From: Gillisia sp. UBA3175
GTDB taxonomy: Bacteria > Bacteroidota > Bacteroidia > Flavobacteriales > Flavobacteriaceae
Length of the DNA stretch: 64,000 nt
NCBI GenBank assembly: GCA_002364325.1
Contig: DEXV01000004.1
Location: forward strand, 16,201-80,200
Direction: 5' to 3'
Part shown: positions 47,306 through 58,134 of the stretch, piece after piece
Position numbering within the stretch: position 1 is the stretch's first letter
Layout of the letters: the number at the start of each line of letters is the position of its first letter
Translations under genes and position numbers: made by a program
Notes under the pieces: generated by a model
What the model saw: the letters and a program-made list of their open reading frames with translations, nothing else
What the model was told of the DNA's origin: nothing
The model's database searches: none

Positions 47306-47623
47306 ATGAAGCAAGGAGTGTATAACATATTAAAGGCCAATTTTCTTATAAGTAATGATGCGGTTAAGAATTGGAGATTCATTGTCTTTTGCACGATTCT
47401 CGCCATAATAATGATTGCCTGTTCACACAGTGCCGAGCGTAAAGTTCACAATATTGCTAGGCTAAATAATGAAGTAAGAGAGCTTAGAAGTGAGTTTGTA
47501 GATATGCGATCTATTTTAATGAAACTTAAAATGGAATCTACAATTACAAATAAAATGGCTTTTAGGGGAGTAAAGCCTTCAGAAACTCCGCCACAAAAAA
47601 TTAAAATCAACATTAAAGAATAA
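47306..47623 (+). CDS. ftsL: FtsL-like cell division protein
   Basis: A 105-residue bitopic membrane protein. A short cytoplasmic part is followed by a transmembrane helix (about 25-42) and a periplasmic coiled coil (about 48-80, ARLNNEVRELRSEFVDMRSI). It sits between rsmH and ftsI, where ftsL lies in other dcw clusters. Bacteroidota FtsL is poorly conserved and often annotated only by position, so the name rests on topology and context. It recruits FtsI/FtsW with FtsQ and FtsB in other bacteria. Confidence 0.85.
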   Translation: MKQGVYNILKANFLISNDAVKNWRFIVFCTILAIIMIACSHSAERKVHNIARLNNEVRELRSEFVDMRSILMKLKMESTITNKMAFRGVKPSETPPQKIKINIKE

Positions 47624-47631
47624 TCAAAACA

Positions 47632-49638
47632 TTGGCAACCAACGAAAAGCACATATTGAACCGTTTGTACTTTGTAGCCGGATGTATGTTCATCTTCGCG
47701 GTGGCAGTGATTATTCAGTTGCTAAATATTCAGTTTGTAGAAGGGGACAAATACAAACAAATGGCTGAAGATCGTACTTTCAGAAATTTCACCATTCCAG
47801 CCAATAGAGGTAACCTATATGATAGCAACGGAAATTTGCTTGCTACCTCCATCCCTAAATACGACATTAGGTTTGATGCCGTTACGGTAACCAACAAAAA
47901 TTTTGAACAGAATATTATGCCTTTGGCCAAAGAACTAAATGTAATGTTTGGTAAAGGAGTTTCCTATTGGTCTTTAAGTCTTCGTACCGCCAGAGTAAAT
48001 AAACATCGCTATTTTTTAGTAGCCAGAAATCTTGGATATTCTGAATATGTGCGAGTTAAGAATTTCCCTATGTTCCGATTAGGAGCGAACAAAGGTGGAA
48101 TTATTGTAGAACAACGAACAGTTAGAGAGCATCCTTTGGGAGAAATGGCTGCAAGAACTGTTGGCTATGAGCGTAAAGATGATCAAGGTTATTATACCAG
48201 AGTTGGATTGGAAGGTGCATTCGGACCTTTTTTGGATGGGAAAGATGGTCATAGATTAAAGCAAAAAATAGCAAAGGGACAGTGGAAACCCATAAGTGAT
48301 AATAATGAAGTGGAGCCAAAAGATGGATATGATGTAATTTCTACCATAGATGTAAATATACAAGACATAGCCCATCATGCATTATTAGCGCAACTTGAAA
48401 AGTATGAGGCAGATCATGGAACTGTTGTGGTGATGGAAACAGAAACCGGCGAAATTAAAGCAATATCAAATTTGGGAAGAACAGCCCAAGGCACTTATTA
48501 CGAGAAGTTAAACTACGCCGTTGGCGAAACCCACGAACCAGGTTCTACATTTAAATTAATGGCTTTGGTAGTTGCCTTAGAAGATAAGGTGATAGATACT
48601 AGCACTATTGTAGATACCGAAAATGGGGTGATGAATGTAAGAGGATATAAAGTTAGAGATTCTCATCGTGGAGGTTATGGAAAGATCTCTGCCGCAAAGG
48701 CATTTGAGGTTTCTTCGAATGTTGGCGTGGTAAAACTTATTTACGAGAATTATAAAAATAATCCACAGAAGTTTGTAGAAGGTTTAAATAGAATGAACCT
48801 AAACCAAAAATTAGGGATCTCTATTAAAGGAGAAGGGGAGCCTTATATTCCGCAACCGGGAGATAAAAAATGGTCTGGACTTTCTTTGGCCTGGATGGCA
48901 TACGGATATGGAAGTATTCAAATTTCACCTTTGCAAACCTTAACATTTTATAATGCTATTGCTAATGATGGAGTAATGGTAAAGCCAAGATTCATCAAGG
49001 AAGTTAGAGAATGGGATAAGGTGATCGAGAAGAACGAGTTAAAGGTTTTAAATCCATCTATCTGTTCTCAGGAAACAATAGATAAGGTGAAGGCCATGAT
49101 GGAAAATGTGGTTGTTCGTGGAACGGCTAAAAGTTTATACTCTCCCAATTTTTCTATGGCAGGGAAAACAGGAACTGCACAAACCGAATATTGGATGAAA
49201 GATTGGAATGCTAACCCTCGTTACATCTCATCTTTTGTTGGCTATTTCCCTGCAGACAACCCAAAATATACAAGTATAGTAATTATACACAAACCTAATA
49301 ACAAGGTTGGATATTATGGTGCAGATGTTAGCGGACCTGTATTTAAAAGGATCGCTCAAAAAATATACACAGATACTCCTATAGAAGATACTATAGAATC
49401 TTTAGAAGTTAAAGATGATAAAGTGTCTAAGGACTTCGAAAAATATTATATCGCAGCTCAAAGTTCCAATAATTTAATGCCTAATGTAGTAGGAATGCCA
49501 GTTATGGATGCATTGTCTTTATTAGAGAACATGGGGCTTTCAGTAAAAGTTAGTGGTAATGGAATAGTGAAGAATCAATCTATTCCTGCCGGAGAAAAAA
49601 TTAAGAATAATCAAAAAGTAGCACTTAGCTTAAGTTGA
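47632..49638 (+). CDS. ftsI: Division-specific transpeptidase FtsI (PBP3) with one PASTA domain
   Basis: A 668-residue class B penicillin-binding protein that cross-links septal peptidoglycan. A transmembrane helix (about 11-33) is followed by the dimerisation domain with RGNLYDSNGNLLA. The transpeptidase triad is STFK in EPGSTFKLM, SSN in EVSSNVGVVK and KTG in AGKTGTAQTEYW. A single PASTA domain (about 610-668, MPNVVGMPVMDALSLL) ends the protein. The start codon is TTG, the only one that gives the usual N terminus; it lies 9 bp after ftsL. It overlaps murE by 4 bases. Confidence 0.95.
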   Translation: MATNEKHILNRLYFVAGCMFIFAVAVIIQLLNIQFVEGDKYKQMAEDRTFRNFTIPANRGNLYDSNGNLLATSIPKYDIRFDAVTVTNKNFEQNIMPLAKELNVMFGKGVSYWSLSLRTARVNKHRYFLVARNLGYSEYVRVKNFPMFRLGANKGGIIVEQRTVREHPLGEMAARTVGYERKDDQGYYTRVGLEGAFGPFLDGKDGHRLKQKIAKGQWKPISDNNEVEPKDGYDVISTIDVNIQDIAHHALLAQLEKYEADHGTVVVMETETGEIKAISNLGRTAQGTYYEKLNYAVGETHEPGSTFKLMALVVALEDKVIDTSTIVDTENGVMNVRGYKVRDSHRGGYGKISAAKAFEVSSNVGVVKLIYENYKNNPQKFVEGLNRMNLNQKLGISIKGEGEPYIPQPGDKKWSGLSLAWMAYGYGSIQISPLQTLTFYNAIANDGVMVKPRFIKEVREWDKVIEKNELKVLNPSICSQETIDKVKAMMENVVVRGTAKSLYSPNFSMAGKTGTAQTEYWMKDWNANPRYISSFVGYFPADNPKYTSIVIIHKPNNKVGYYGADVSGPVFKRIAQKIYTDTPIEDTIESLEVKDDKVSKDFEKYYIAAQSSNNLMPNVVGMPVMDALSLLENMGLSVKVSGNGIVKNQSIPAGEKIKNNQKVALSLS

Positions 49639-51098
49639 AAATTTTAAAAGACATATTATATAAAGTTCCCATGGAGGCCGTGATTGGTAACACTGGCGTA
49701 GCCATAACCAATCTTCATTTTGATTCCCGAAAAGTGGAACTGAATGATGTTTTTGTGGCTGTAAAAGGAACTATTTCAGATGGGCATCAATTTATTAATA
49801 CCGCAGTAGATCAAGGAGCATTGGCGGTGGTTTGTCAGGAACTTCCGGACAAGATCGTGAATGGGGTTACTTATGTTCAAGTTGCCAATTCTCAAAAGGC
49901 TTTGGCTATTATGGCATCTAATTATTACGATTCTCCTTCAGAGAATCTAAAATTAGTGGGTGTTACCGGAACAAACGGAAAAACGACTGTTGCCACTTTA
50001 TTATATGATCTTTTTAGTAAAGCTGGTTACAAGGTAGGATTGCTTTCCACTGTAAAAATAATGGTTGGTGATAAAAGCTTTGCAGCGTCTCACACCACTC
50101 CAGACTCCTTAACCATCAATTCCTATTTAAAATTGATGAATGAAACTGGTGTGGAATTTTGCTTTATGGAAGTGAGTTCACATGGAATCGCTCAAGATAG
50201 AACCACAGGCTTAAAATTTGCCGGTGGGATCTTCACCAATTTATCACATGATCATTTAGACTATCACAAAACCTTTGCGGAATATCGAGATGTTAAAAAG
50301 TTGTTTTTTGATATGTTGCCAGCTTCAGCATTTGCATTGGTTAATATAGATGATAAAAATGGAGCAGTAATGCTTCAGAACACGAAGGCACAAAAGCAAA
50401 CATATGCATTAAAATCTTATGCAGATTTCAGCGCAAAAATATTAGAAAATCAATTTAGCGGACTTTTACTGAAGATAAATGGAGATGAAGTTTGGACCAA
50501 GCTAATAGGAAATTTCAACGCCTATAATGTTCTGGCAATTTATGCTGCCGGAGAATTATTAGGATTAGAAAAAGATGAAAATTTAAAGCTTATTAGCGAA
50601 TTGAATTCGGTAAGCGGTAGGTTTCAGTATCTGGTTTCTACGCAAAACATCACGGCAATTGTAGATTATGCTCATACGCCTGATGCATTGAAAAATGTAT
50701 TGGAAACCATAAATGAGATTCGCACTAAAAATGAGGAACTAATAACAGTTGTAGGTTGCGGCGGAGATCGCGATAAGACCAAAAGGCCTAAAATGGGAAA
50801 CATCGCTGCGGCATTAAGCACCAAAGTGATCTATACCAGTGATAATCCAAGAACAGAAGATCCAGAAGAGATTCTTAAGGAAATTGAAGCTGGAGTATCT
50901 CCTTTAGATTTCAAAAAGACAATGTCTGTTTTAAATAGAAAACAAGCAATTAAAACGGCTTGTATGTTGGCAAATCCAAACGATATCATTCTAATTGCAG
51001 GAAAGGGACATGAAACCTACCAAGAGATCAATGGTGTGAGGTCCGATTTTGACGATTTTAAAATTGTTAGTGAATTTTTAAACCAACTGGATAAATAA
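49635..51098 (+). CDS. murE: UDP-MurNAc-L-Ala-D-Glu:meso-diaminopimelate ligase
   Basis: A 487-residue cytosolic Mur ligase that adds the third stem-peptide residue. It has the ATP loop GVTGTNGKTTVATLL and the motif DNPRTEDP, which goes with meso-diaminopimelate as substrate rather than lysine. The carbamylated Lys region (KLFFDMLP) and HETYQEI near the end are present. The start codon is TTG, overlapping the ftsI stop in the form TTGA, so translation is coupled to ftsI. Confidence 0.95.
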   Translation: MKILKDILYKVPMEAVIGNTGVAITNLHFDSRKVELNDVFVAVKGTISDGHQFINTAVDQGALAVVCQELPDKIVNGVTYVQVANSQKALAIMASNYYDSPSENLKLVGVTGTNGKTTVATLLYDLFSKAGYKVGLLSTVKIMVGDKSFAASHTTPDSLTINSYLKLMNETGVEFCFMEVSSHGIAQDRTTGLKFAGGIFTNLSHDHLDYHKTFAEYRDVKKLFFDMLPASAFALVNIDDKNGAVMLQNTKAQKQTYALKSYADFSAKILENQFSGLLLKINGDEVWTKLIGNFNAYNVLAIYAAGELLGLEKDENLKLISELNSVSGRFQYLVSTQNITAIVDYAHTPDALKNVLETINEIRTKNEELITVVGCGGDRDKTKRPKMGNIAAALSTKVIYTSDNPRTEDPEEILKEIEAGVSPLDFKKTMSVLNRKQAIKTACMLANPNDIILIAGKGHETYQEINGVRSDFDDFKIVSEFLNQLDK

Positions 51099-51137
51099 TT
51101 AGATCCAACAAAACCTGAAAAGGTTATAGATAAAAAT

Positions 51138-52373
51138 ATGTTATACTATTTATTTGATTTTCTTGATAGACATTACCAGCTTCCTGGGGCAGGTTTGTTT
51201 GAATTTATTTCATTCAGATCGGCTATGGCTATTATTTTATCCTTGGCTATCTCTACCATCTACGGAAAGAAGATCATCAATTATTTACTTAGAAAACAAG
51301 TTGGAGAAAGTGTTAGAGATCTTGGTTTAAAAGGTCAAAGCGAAAAAGCGGGTACTCCAACAATGGGTGGTATTATTATAATTATTTCCACTTTGATCCC
51401 CGTTTTATTATTTGCTAAACTAAATAACATCTATGTTATCCTTTTAATTGTTACCACTCTTTGGATGGGTACAATTGGTTTTATAGACGATTATATTAAA
51501 ACCTTTAAAAAAGACAAGGAAGGACTAAAGGGAATTTTCAAGGTTTTCGGACAAATAGGATTAGGTCTTATCATTGGTGGGACCATGTATTTTCACCCAA
51601 GCATAACCGTTAAAGAAGATGCTTTAATATCTTCCAATAAGATTGAACAAATTAGTGAAAGTGATCAAGAGGTTGTAAAAGGGAAAGAAGAGAAATCTAC
51701 CACCACAACCATCCCATTTTTTAAAAATAATGAATTTGATTATGCAGATCTTATCACTTGGATAAATCCATCTCTCGTAAATTATGCATGGCTAATCTTT
51801 ATACCAATAGTAATATTTATAGTTACCGCCGTTTCTAACGGCGCAAATCTAACCGATGGAATAGATGGCTTAGCGGCAGGTTCTTCGGCTATCATCGTAT
51901 TAACTCTGGGAATTTTTGCATGGGTTTCTGGTAACATCATATTTTCAGATTATCTCAATATTATGTATATCCCACGCTCTGGGGAAATGACCATTTTTAT
52001 TACCGCATTTGCAGGATCCTTAGTTGGTTTCCTTTGGTACAATACGTATCCTGCCCAAGTATTTATGGGAGATACAGGAAGTTTAACCATAGGAGGAATT
52101 ATAGCGGTGATTGCGGTAGCAACCAGAAAGGAATTATTGATCCCAGTTTTATGCGGAATTTTCCTTCTGGAAAACTTATCTGTAGTTCTACAAGTAGGTT
52201 GGTTCAAGATCACTAAAAGAAAATACGGAGAAGGAAGAAGAATATTTCTGATGTCGCCCTTACATCATCATTATCAGAAAAAGGGAATGCATGAAAGCAA
52301 GATCGTAGTTCGATTTTGGATTGTTGGGATCTTTCTTGCCATAGTTACCATTATTACCTTAAAAGTTAGATAA
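51138..52373 (+). CDS. mraY: Phospho-N-acetylmuramoyl-pentapeptide transferase
   Basis: A 411-residue polytopic membrane enzyme that makes lipid I from UDP-MurNAc-pentapeptide and undecaprenyl phosphate. Family motifs are [24 protein letters not shown] (catalytic Asp pair), [12 protein letters not shown] and the [12 protein letters not shown] end box. About 50 extra residues (near 160-210: [19 protein letters not shown] and a Thr-rich part) lie between helices on the periplasmic side, as is common in Bacteroidota. It follows murE by 39 bp. Confidence 0.96.
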   Translation: MLYYLFDFLDRHYQLPGAGLFEFISFRSAMAIILSLAISTIYGKKIINYLLRKQVGESVRDLGLKGQSEKAGTPTMGGIIIIISTLIPVLLFAKLNNIYVILLIVTTLWMGTIGFIDDYIKTFKKDKEGLKGIFKVFGQIGLGLIIGGTMYFHPSITVKEDALISSNKIEQISESDQEVVKGKEEKSTTTTIPFFKNNEFDYADLITWINPSLVNYAWLIFIPIVIFIVTAVSNGANLTDGIDGLAAGSSAIIVLTLGIFAWVSGNIIFSDYLNIMYIPRSGEMTIFITAFAGSLVGFLWYNTYPAQVFMGDTGSLTIGGIIAVIAVATRKELLIPVLCGIFLLENLSVVLQVGWFKITKRKYGEGRRIFLMSPLHHHYQKKGMHESKIVVRFWIVGIFLAIVTIITLKVR

Positions 52374-52387
52374 GAACAATTATAGAA

Positions 52388-53731
52388 ATGAGTAAGAGCA
52401 AAAAAATAGCGATTCTTGGTGGTGGAGAAAGTGGTGTAGGTACTGCTATTCTTGCGCTTCAGCAGGGCTATGATGTTTTTGTTTCAGATTTCGGAAAAAT
52501 AAAAGATAAGTATAAAGCTGAGCTAGATAGACTAGGAGTAGACTGGGAAGAAACTGGTCATACAGAAAATAAGATCATGGATGCTCAAGTGATAATGAAG
52601 AGCCCAGGTATTCCAGATAATGCTCCTTTAGTTATTAAGATCAAGGAACAGGGAATTCCCGTTATTTCTGAAATTGAATTCGCTGCGGAATATACTTCAG
52701 CAAAGATTATTGGAATTACAGGAAGTAATGGAAAGACCACTATTACAAAATGGGTGTATCATATTTTAAAAAATGCCGGATTAAATGTTTCCATGGCTGG
52801 AAATGTAGGCGATAGTTTTGCAAAGCAGGTTGCTGGAGATCCGGTAGATTATTTTGTATTGGAACTAAGCAGTTTTCAGTTGGATGGAATAGTAGATTTT
52901 AGACCAGATATTGCGGTTCTGGCAAATATTACTCCAGATCATCTGGACAGATATAATTACAATTTAGATGAATATGTAGCATCTAAATTTAGAATAACAA
53001 TGAATCAGAATGAAGAAGATTTCTTCATTTATGACGCAGATGACGAAATAATTGCACGATGGCTTGATGCCAATCCAATTAAAGCTCAAAAATTGCCTTT
53101 TTCACTTCAGAAAAAAGTTGAAACTGGTGCCTATTTAGAAGATAACAACATTAAAATAAACCTCAACAACAACCAATTTATTATGCCAAACTCCTCCTTA
53201 GCACTCGAAGGTAAACACAATACAAAAAATGCAATGGCAGCTTCTACAGTTGCTCAATTATTAAGAATAAGAAAAGAGACCATTCGTGCCAGTATGGAGA
53301 ATTTTCAAGGGGTAGAACACCGTTTGGAAAAAGTGCTTAAGATCAATAACGTGATGTACATAAACGATTCTAAAGCAACTAACATAAATGCTACCTACTA
53401 TGCATTAGAAAGCATGGAGACTGAAACTGTTTGGATAGTTGGTGGTGTAGATAAGGGGAATAACTATGCAGAGCTTTTGCCATTGGTAAATGAAAAAGTA
53501 AAAGCTATAGTTTGTCTTGGGGTAGACAACTCAAAAATCTTTGAAGCTTTTGGAAATTGTGTAGATACAATTGTAGAAACGCATACTATGCAAGAGGCAG
53601 TTACTATGTGTTATCAATTGGCAGAAAGAGGAAATACCGTATTGCTTTCTCCGGCTTGCGCAAGTTTCGATCTATTCGAAAATTATGAAGATAGAGGGAG
53701 ACAGTTTAAAGAATTTGTAAGAAATCTATAA
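52388..53731 (+). CDS. murD: UDP-N-acetylmuramoylalanine--D-glutamate ligase
   Basis: A 447-residue Mur ligase that adds D-Glu to UDP-MurNAc-L-Ala. It has GGGESGVGTA near the N terminus, the ATP loop GITGSNGKTTITKW, and the late signatures NDSKATNINATYYALES and LLSPACASFDLFENYEDRG. It lies 14 bp after mraY and 23 bp before ftsW in the dcw cluster. All catalytic positions appear intact. Confidence 0.96.
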   Translation: MSKSKKIAILGGGESGVGTAILALQQGYDVFVSDFGKIKDKYKAELDRLGVDWEETGHTENKIMDAQVIMKSPGIPDNAPLVIKIKEQGIPVISEIEFAAEYTSAKIIGITGSNGKTTITKWVYHILKNAGLNVSMAGNVGDSFAKQVAGDPVDYFVLELSSFQLDGIVDFRPDIAVLANITPDHLDRYNYNLDEYVASKFRITMNQNEEDFFIYDADDEIIARWLDANPIKAQKLPFSLQKKVETGAYLEDNNIKINLNNNQFIMPNSSLALEGKHNTKNAMAASTVAQLLRIRKETIRASMENFQGVEHRLEKVLKINNVMYINDSKATNINATYYALESMETETVWIVGGVDKGNNYAELLPLVNEKVKAIVCLGVDNSKIFEAFGNCVDTIVETHTMQEAVTMCYQLAERGNTVLLSPACASFDLFENYEDRGRQFKEFVRNL

Positions 53732-53754
53732 GAACTAAAGAAGAAGAAGTTGTA

Positions 53755-54957
53755 ATGAACGATCTGTTTTCAAATATAAAAGGTGATAAAGTTATTTGGG
53801 CTACCACTGCCTTATTGGCTATCTTTTCGTTTCTGCCGGTATACAGTGCAAGTAGTAACCTCGCTTATTTATATGGAGATGGAAGCACCTTTAGTTACCT
53901 TGTTGTGCACTTCTTTCATTTGGTATTAGGTTTTTGTTTATTGTTCGCAATTCATAAGATCCCTTATAATTATTTTAAAGGTTTATCAATATTAATGTTG
54001 CCCGTAGTTGTTCTCTTATTAATCTATACTATTGCCCAAGGAACCACTATAGAAGGGGCATATGCCAGCAGGTGGATCCAAATTCCGGTTGTTGGAATTA
54101 CTTTTCAGACTTCTACTTTAGCTGCAGTTGTACTTATGATTTATGTCGCTAGATATCTTTCCAGGATCACAGAAAAAGAGATCACTTTTAAAGAATCTAT
54201 TTTGCCTCTTTGGCTGCCCGTATTTGTAGTGCTTATTTTAATTTTACCCGCCAACTTCTCTACTACAGCTATCATATTTACTATGATCATGATGCTGGTT
54301 TTCTTAGGCGGATATCCTATAAAATATCTTGGAATAATATTAGGAGCCGGGCTTTTGGTATTAACCTTGTTTATATTAACAGCGAAGGCATTTCCGGGAT
54401 TATTACCAAATAGGGTAGATACTTGGACAAGCAGAATAGAGAATTTTGCCGATGATGAGGATACCGAAGCAGACTATCAAATAGAAAAAGCAAAAATAGC
54501 AATAGCCAGAGGTGGAATTGCCGGAGCTGGTATTGGAAAAAGTATTCAAAGAAATTTTTTACCTCAATCTTCCTCAGATTTTATTTATGCCATTATTGTT
54601 GAAGAAATGGGGCTGATTGGAGGATTTGCGGTGATGATAGCTTATTTAATGTTATTGTTCCGGATAGTAATTGTTGCAACAAAAGCCAATACGGTTTTTG
54701 GCAAATTATTGGCCATAGGAGTTGGTTTACCAATTGTATTTCAAGCCTTGGTAAATATGGCTGTAGCCGTAGAATTATTTCCAGTTACAGGACAAACACT
54801 TCCACTTGTAAGTAGTGGTGGAACATCTATTTGGATGACGTGCCTTGCTTTAGGAATTGTATTAAGTGTAAGTGTGAAAAGAGAGGAGATAAAATTATCT
54901 GAAGAAATGGAACATGAAGAAGAAAATCCTTTAGACATTTTAAGCGAAGCGATATGA
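53755..54957 (+). CDS. ftsW: Septal peptidoglycan polymerase FtsW (SEDS family)
   Basis: A 400-residue, ten-helix SEDS glycosyltransferase that makes septal glycan strands together with FtsI. Recognised segments are [17 protein letters not shown], the family signature region around [16 protein letters not shown], and [21 protein letters not shown]. An acidic tail (about 380-400) ends the protein. It overlaps murG by 4 bases (ATGA). Confidence 0.95.
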   Translation: MNDLFSNIKGDKVIWATTALLAIFSFLPVYSASSNLAYLYGDGSTFSYLVVHFFHLVLGFCLLFAIHKIPYNYFKGLSILMLPVVVLLLIYTIAQGTTIEGAYASRWIQIPVVGITFQTSTLAAVVLMIYVARYLSRITEKEITFKESILPLWLPVFVVLILILPANFSTTAIIFTMIMMLVFLGGYPIKYLGIILGAGLLVLTLFILTAKAFPGLLPNRVDTWTSRIENFADDEDTEADYQIEKAKIAIARGGIAGAGIGKSIQRNFLPQSSSDFIYAIIVEEMGLIGGFAVMIAYLMLLFRIVIVATKANTVFGKLLAIGVGLPIVFQALVNMAVAVELFPVTGQTLPLVSSGGTSIWMTCLALGIVLSVSVKREEIKLSEEMEHEEENPLDILSEAI

Positions 54958-56054
54958 AACAGAGTTTAAAAGTTATAATATCTGGTGGAGGTACAGGAGG
55001 ACATATCTATCCTGCTGTTTCTATTGCTGATGAAATAATGAAAAGATACCCTACTGCAGAAATCCTTTTTGTAGGTGCCAAAGACAGAATGGAAATGACC
55101 AAAGTGCCCCAAGCCGGCTATCGGATAGAAGGGCTTTGGATAACCGGTTTAGATAGAAGTTTATCAAAGAAAAATTTAAGCTTTCCTTTTAAGGTGATAA
55201 GTAGTCTTTGGGCATCAAGAAAGATAATAAAAAGATTTAAGCCAGATGTTGTAATTGGTACAGGAGGATTTGCTAGTGGACCTTTGTTAAAAATGGCGAA
55301 TAGTATGAATATACCCACCTTGATCCAAGAACAAAATTCTTATCCGGGAATAACCAATAGATTACTTGGGAAGAAAGCAGATGTTATTTGTACCGCATAC
55401 GAGGATCTTGGTCGATATTTCCCATTGGAGAAAACCGTAAAAACTGGTAATCCGGTTCGTCAAGGCTTGATTAATGTTTCAGAAAAAAGAGAAGAAGCTC
55501 AAAAATTCTTTAAGTTGAAAAGGGAGAGAAAAACTCTTTTGGTTTTAGGAGGAAGTCTTGGTGCAAGAAGGATAAACCAATTAATGGAAGCCTTTGTAGA
55601 TCTATTTGAGAAAAATGAGATACAGCTTATTTGGCAAACTGGTTCTTTATATTATGAAGAATACAAGAAATTTAATAATGAGTTTGTTCAGACTCATGCT
55701 TTTTTGAGCCGAATGGATTATGCGTATGCCGCAGCAGATGTTATTGTTTCAAGAGCTGGAGCAATAAGTGTTTCGGAATTATGTCTGGTTGGAAAGCCAG
55801 TGATCTTTATTCCCTCTCCAAATGTAGCAGAGAATCATCAGGCCAAAAATGCTTTAACCATAGCAAGCGAAAATGCTGCATATGTGTTAAACGAAATAGA
55901 TCTGGCCAAAGAATTTTCAGAAACTATCATGTTAGTACTAGACTCTGAAAAGGTTAGAAAAGATCTTTCAGAGAATATTAAAAAACTGGCATTGCCGGGA
56001 GCCACCTCTGCAATTGTGGATGAAATGGAAAAAATAATAAAAACAAGGAAATAA
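54954..56054 (+). CDS. murG: Undecaprenyldiphospho-muramoylpentapeptide beta-N-acetylglucosaminyltransferase
   Basis: A 366-residue GT28 transferase that converts lipid I to lipid II on the inner face of the membrane. The N-terminal [11 protein letters not shown], then [14 protein letters not shown] and [17 protein letters not shown], and in the C-terminal half [10 protein letters not shown] and [17 protein letters not shown] are all family signatures. It is coupled to ftsW by a 4-base overlap and lies 16 bp before murC. Confidence 0.96.
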   Translation: MKQSLKVIISGGGTGGHIYPAVSIADEIMKRYPTAEILFVGAKDRMEMTKVPQAGYRIEGLWITGLDRSLSKKNLSFPFKVISSLWASRKIIKRFKPDVVIGTGGFASGPLLKMANSMNIPTLIQEQNSYPGITNRLLGKKADVICTAYEDLGRYFPLEKTVKTGNPVRQGLINVSEKREEAQKFFKLKRERKTLLVLGGSLGARRINQLMEAFVDLFEKNEIQLIWQTGSLYYEEYKKFNNEFVQTHAFLSRMDYAYAAADVIVSRAGAISVSELCLVGKPVIFIPSPNVAENHQAKNALTIASENAAYVLNEIDLAKEFSETIMLVLDSEKVRKDLSENIKKLALPGATSAIVDEMEKIIKTRK

Positions 56055-56069
56055 GGAATACCATACTTA

Positions 56070-57425
56070 ATGGATCAATTTAAAAACATAGACAATCTTT
56101 ATTTTATCGGCATAGGCGGAATAGGGATGAGCGCTTTAGCTCGCTATTTCCATGCACTAGGAAAACGGGTTTCCGGATACGATAAAACTTCAACTCCACT
56201 TACACAAACCTTGGTGCAGGAAGGTATTAAAGTTGTTTATAAAGATGAAATTGAAAGCGTTCCTCATAATTTCCTGGAAAGGGAAAATACACTTATAGTT
56301 TACACACCTGCTATTCCTAAAGATCATAAACAGTACAACTATTTTATTCAGCAAGAATTTCAGCTTAAAAAAAGAGCTGTAGTATTGGGAATGATCACTC
56401 AAGGTATTTATACCTTGGCGGTTGCAGGTACACATGGAAAAACCACAACTACTGCAATTTTAGGGCATCTACTTAAAGAAACCGGAGCAAAGGTTACTGC
56501 TTTTCTTGGTGGAATAAGTGAGGATATTCAGAGCAATCTTATTCTTAAAGGAAATGAGGTTATGGTGGTGGAAGCAGATGAATTTGACAGATCTTTTCTA
56601 AAGCTATCTCCAAACATCGCAGCAATTACTTCTATGGACGCCGATCACTTAGATATTTATGGTGTCCCGGAAAAACTAATTGAATCTTTTGAAGAGTTTG
56701 CAGCCTTGGTGCCAAAGGATGGTACCCTTTTTGTAAAGAATGGATTACCGCTAGATGGTAAAACAATTGGAATTGAAGACAACGCAGATTATTCTGCTAA
56801 AAATATTAAAGTAAAGAACGGAACATATCATTTCGATCTGATCACCCCGACAATTATAATTCCCGATTTTAAGTTTAACCTCCCCGGTAAACACAATTTA
56901 TTAAATGCTATAACTGCTCTGGCGATCGCAATTCAATATGGTTCCCCAACCAATGAGCTTGCCAGAGCATTGTATAGCTTTAAAGGTGTGAAACGCCGTT
57001 TTACTTACAGGTTAAAATCTGAGGATCGTATTTTGATCGACGATTATGCACATCACCCTGCAGAAATTGCTGCTGTGCATCAAGCGGTTAGAGAAATGCA
57101 TCCCGGAAAAAAGGTGCTGGCAATTTTTCAGCCTCATTTATTTAGCAGAACTAAGGATTTTGCCGAGGATTTTGCAATAAGTCTTAGTAAATTTGACGAA
57201 GTTAGAATACTGGATATTTATCCAGCAAGAGAACTTCCCATGGAAGGAGTCACTTCTGCATGGTTATTAGAAAAGATTCAAAATCCCAATAAAAAATTAA
57301 TCTCAAAAGAGCAGATCATTGCTGAGGTAGACGCTTCGGAAAGTACTGTTGTGGTTATGATGGGCGCAGGTGATATTGGAGAAGAGATCTTAAAGGTTGA
57401 AAAACATTTAAAGGATGAAAATTAA
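56070..57425 (+). CDS. murC: UDP-N-acetylmuramate--L-alanine ligase
   Basis: A 451-residue Mur ligase that adds L-Ala to UDP-MurNAc. The start FIGIGGIGMSALARYF, the ATP loop AVAGTHGKTTTTAIL, VVEADEFDRSFL and IDDYAHHPAEIAA are diagnostic. The HPAEI signature distinguishes it from Mpl in context with its place in the cluster. It overlaps ftsQ by 11 bases. Confidence 0.95.
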   Translation: MDQFKNIDNLYFIGIGGIGMSALARYFHALGKRVSGYDKTSTPLTQTLVQEGIKVVYKDEIESVPHNFLERENTLIVYTPAIPKDHKQYNYFIQQEFQLKKRAVVLGMITQGIYTLAVAGTHGKTTTTAILGHLLKETGAKVTAFLGGISEDIQSNLILKGNEVMVVEADEFDRSFLKLSPNIAAITSMDADHLDIYGVPEKLIESFEEFAALVPKDGTLFVKNGLPLDGKTIGIEDNADYSAKNIKVKNGTYHFDLITPTIIIPDFKFNLPGKHNLLNAITALAIAIQYGSPTNELARALYSFKGVKRRFTYRLKSEDRILIDDYAHHPAEIAAVHQAVREMHPGKKVLAIFQPHLFSRTKDFAEDFAISLSKFDEVRILDIYPARELPMEGVTSAWLLEKIQNPNKKLISKEQIIAEVDASESTVVVMMGAGDIGEEILKVEKHLKDEN

Positions 57426-58131
57426 TTTCAATTACATAAAAGGCTTTTTGCTTTTAGTGCTTGTGGTTTTTCTTTATGGATTTGCCGAAAAGAGAAATAA
57501 CGATCGGAAATTGGATAAAATTGAAGTTCAATTCACCCAATTTGAAAACCTTTATGTATCTGAAGAAACGGTTAATAAATTGTTAATACAAAATAAGATA
57601 GGGGTAACGAGTGTAGGTAAAGAAACTTTAGATTTGAATAGAGTAGAAGCACTTTTGAATAATCATGAAATGATTGAAAATGCAGAGGTCTTTCTTACTC
57701 TAGATGGAATTTTAAAAACAAGCATTAGTCAACGCCGCCCTATCGGCCGAGTTTTGGGGATCAATACATTTTATTTGGACAGAATGGGACACAAAATGCC
57801 ACTGTCTAAAAATTATTCCGCAAGAGTGCCTGTACTAATTAATGTACTACCTGCAGATGTAGAAGAGGTTTTTCCTTTGGTAGATTATATTAATAAAGAT
57901 AAGTTCTTAACAGAACACATTACTGCTATCACTCGCTCAAGAGGTGGGTTTTATCAATTAGATCTAAGAGAAGCGGACTTTGTTTTAGTTTTCGGGAAGA
58001 TCGAGAAGTTGGATTTAAAATTCAACAATTTTAAAGCTTTTTATAAAAAGGCGCTTAAAGATAAATTATTAAACACTTACAAAATGGTGGATCTACAATT
58101 TGGGAATCAAGTTGTTTGCACTAAAAAATAA
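57415..58131 (+). CDS. ftsQ: Cell division protein FtsQ
   Basis: A 238-residue bitopic division protein. A transmembrane helix (about 8-24, GFLLLVLVVFLYGF) is followed by the periplasmic POTRA-like and beta domains. FtsQ is weakly conserved; RRPIGRVLGINTFYLDRMGHKMPLS is the most recognisable segment. Position between murC and ftsA is the main support. It starts inside the end of murC and stops 3 bp before ftsA. Confidence 0.9.
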   Translation: MKINFNYIKGFLLLVLVVFLYGFAEKRNNDRKLDKIEVQFTQFENLYVSEETVNKLLIQNKIGVTSVGKETLDLNRVEALLNNHEMIENAEVFLTLDGILKTSISQRRPIGRVLGINTFYLDRMGHKMPLSKNYSARVPVLINVLPADVEEVFPLVDYINKDKFLTEHITAITRSRGGFYQLDLREADFVLVFGKIEKLDLKFNNFKAFYKKALKDKLLNTYKMVDLQFGNQVVCTKK

Positions 58132-58134
58132 GGG

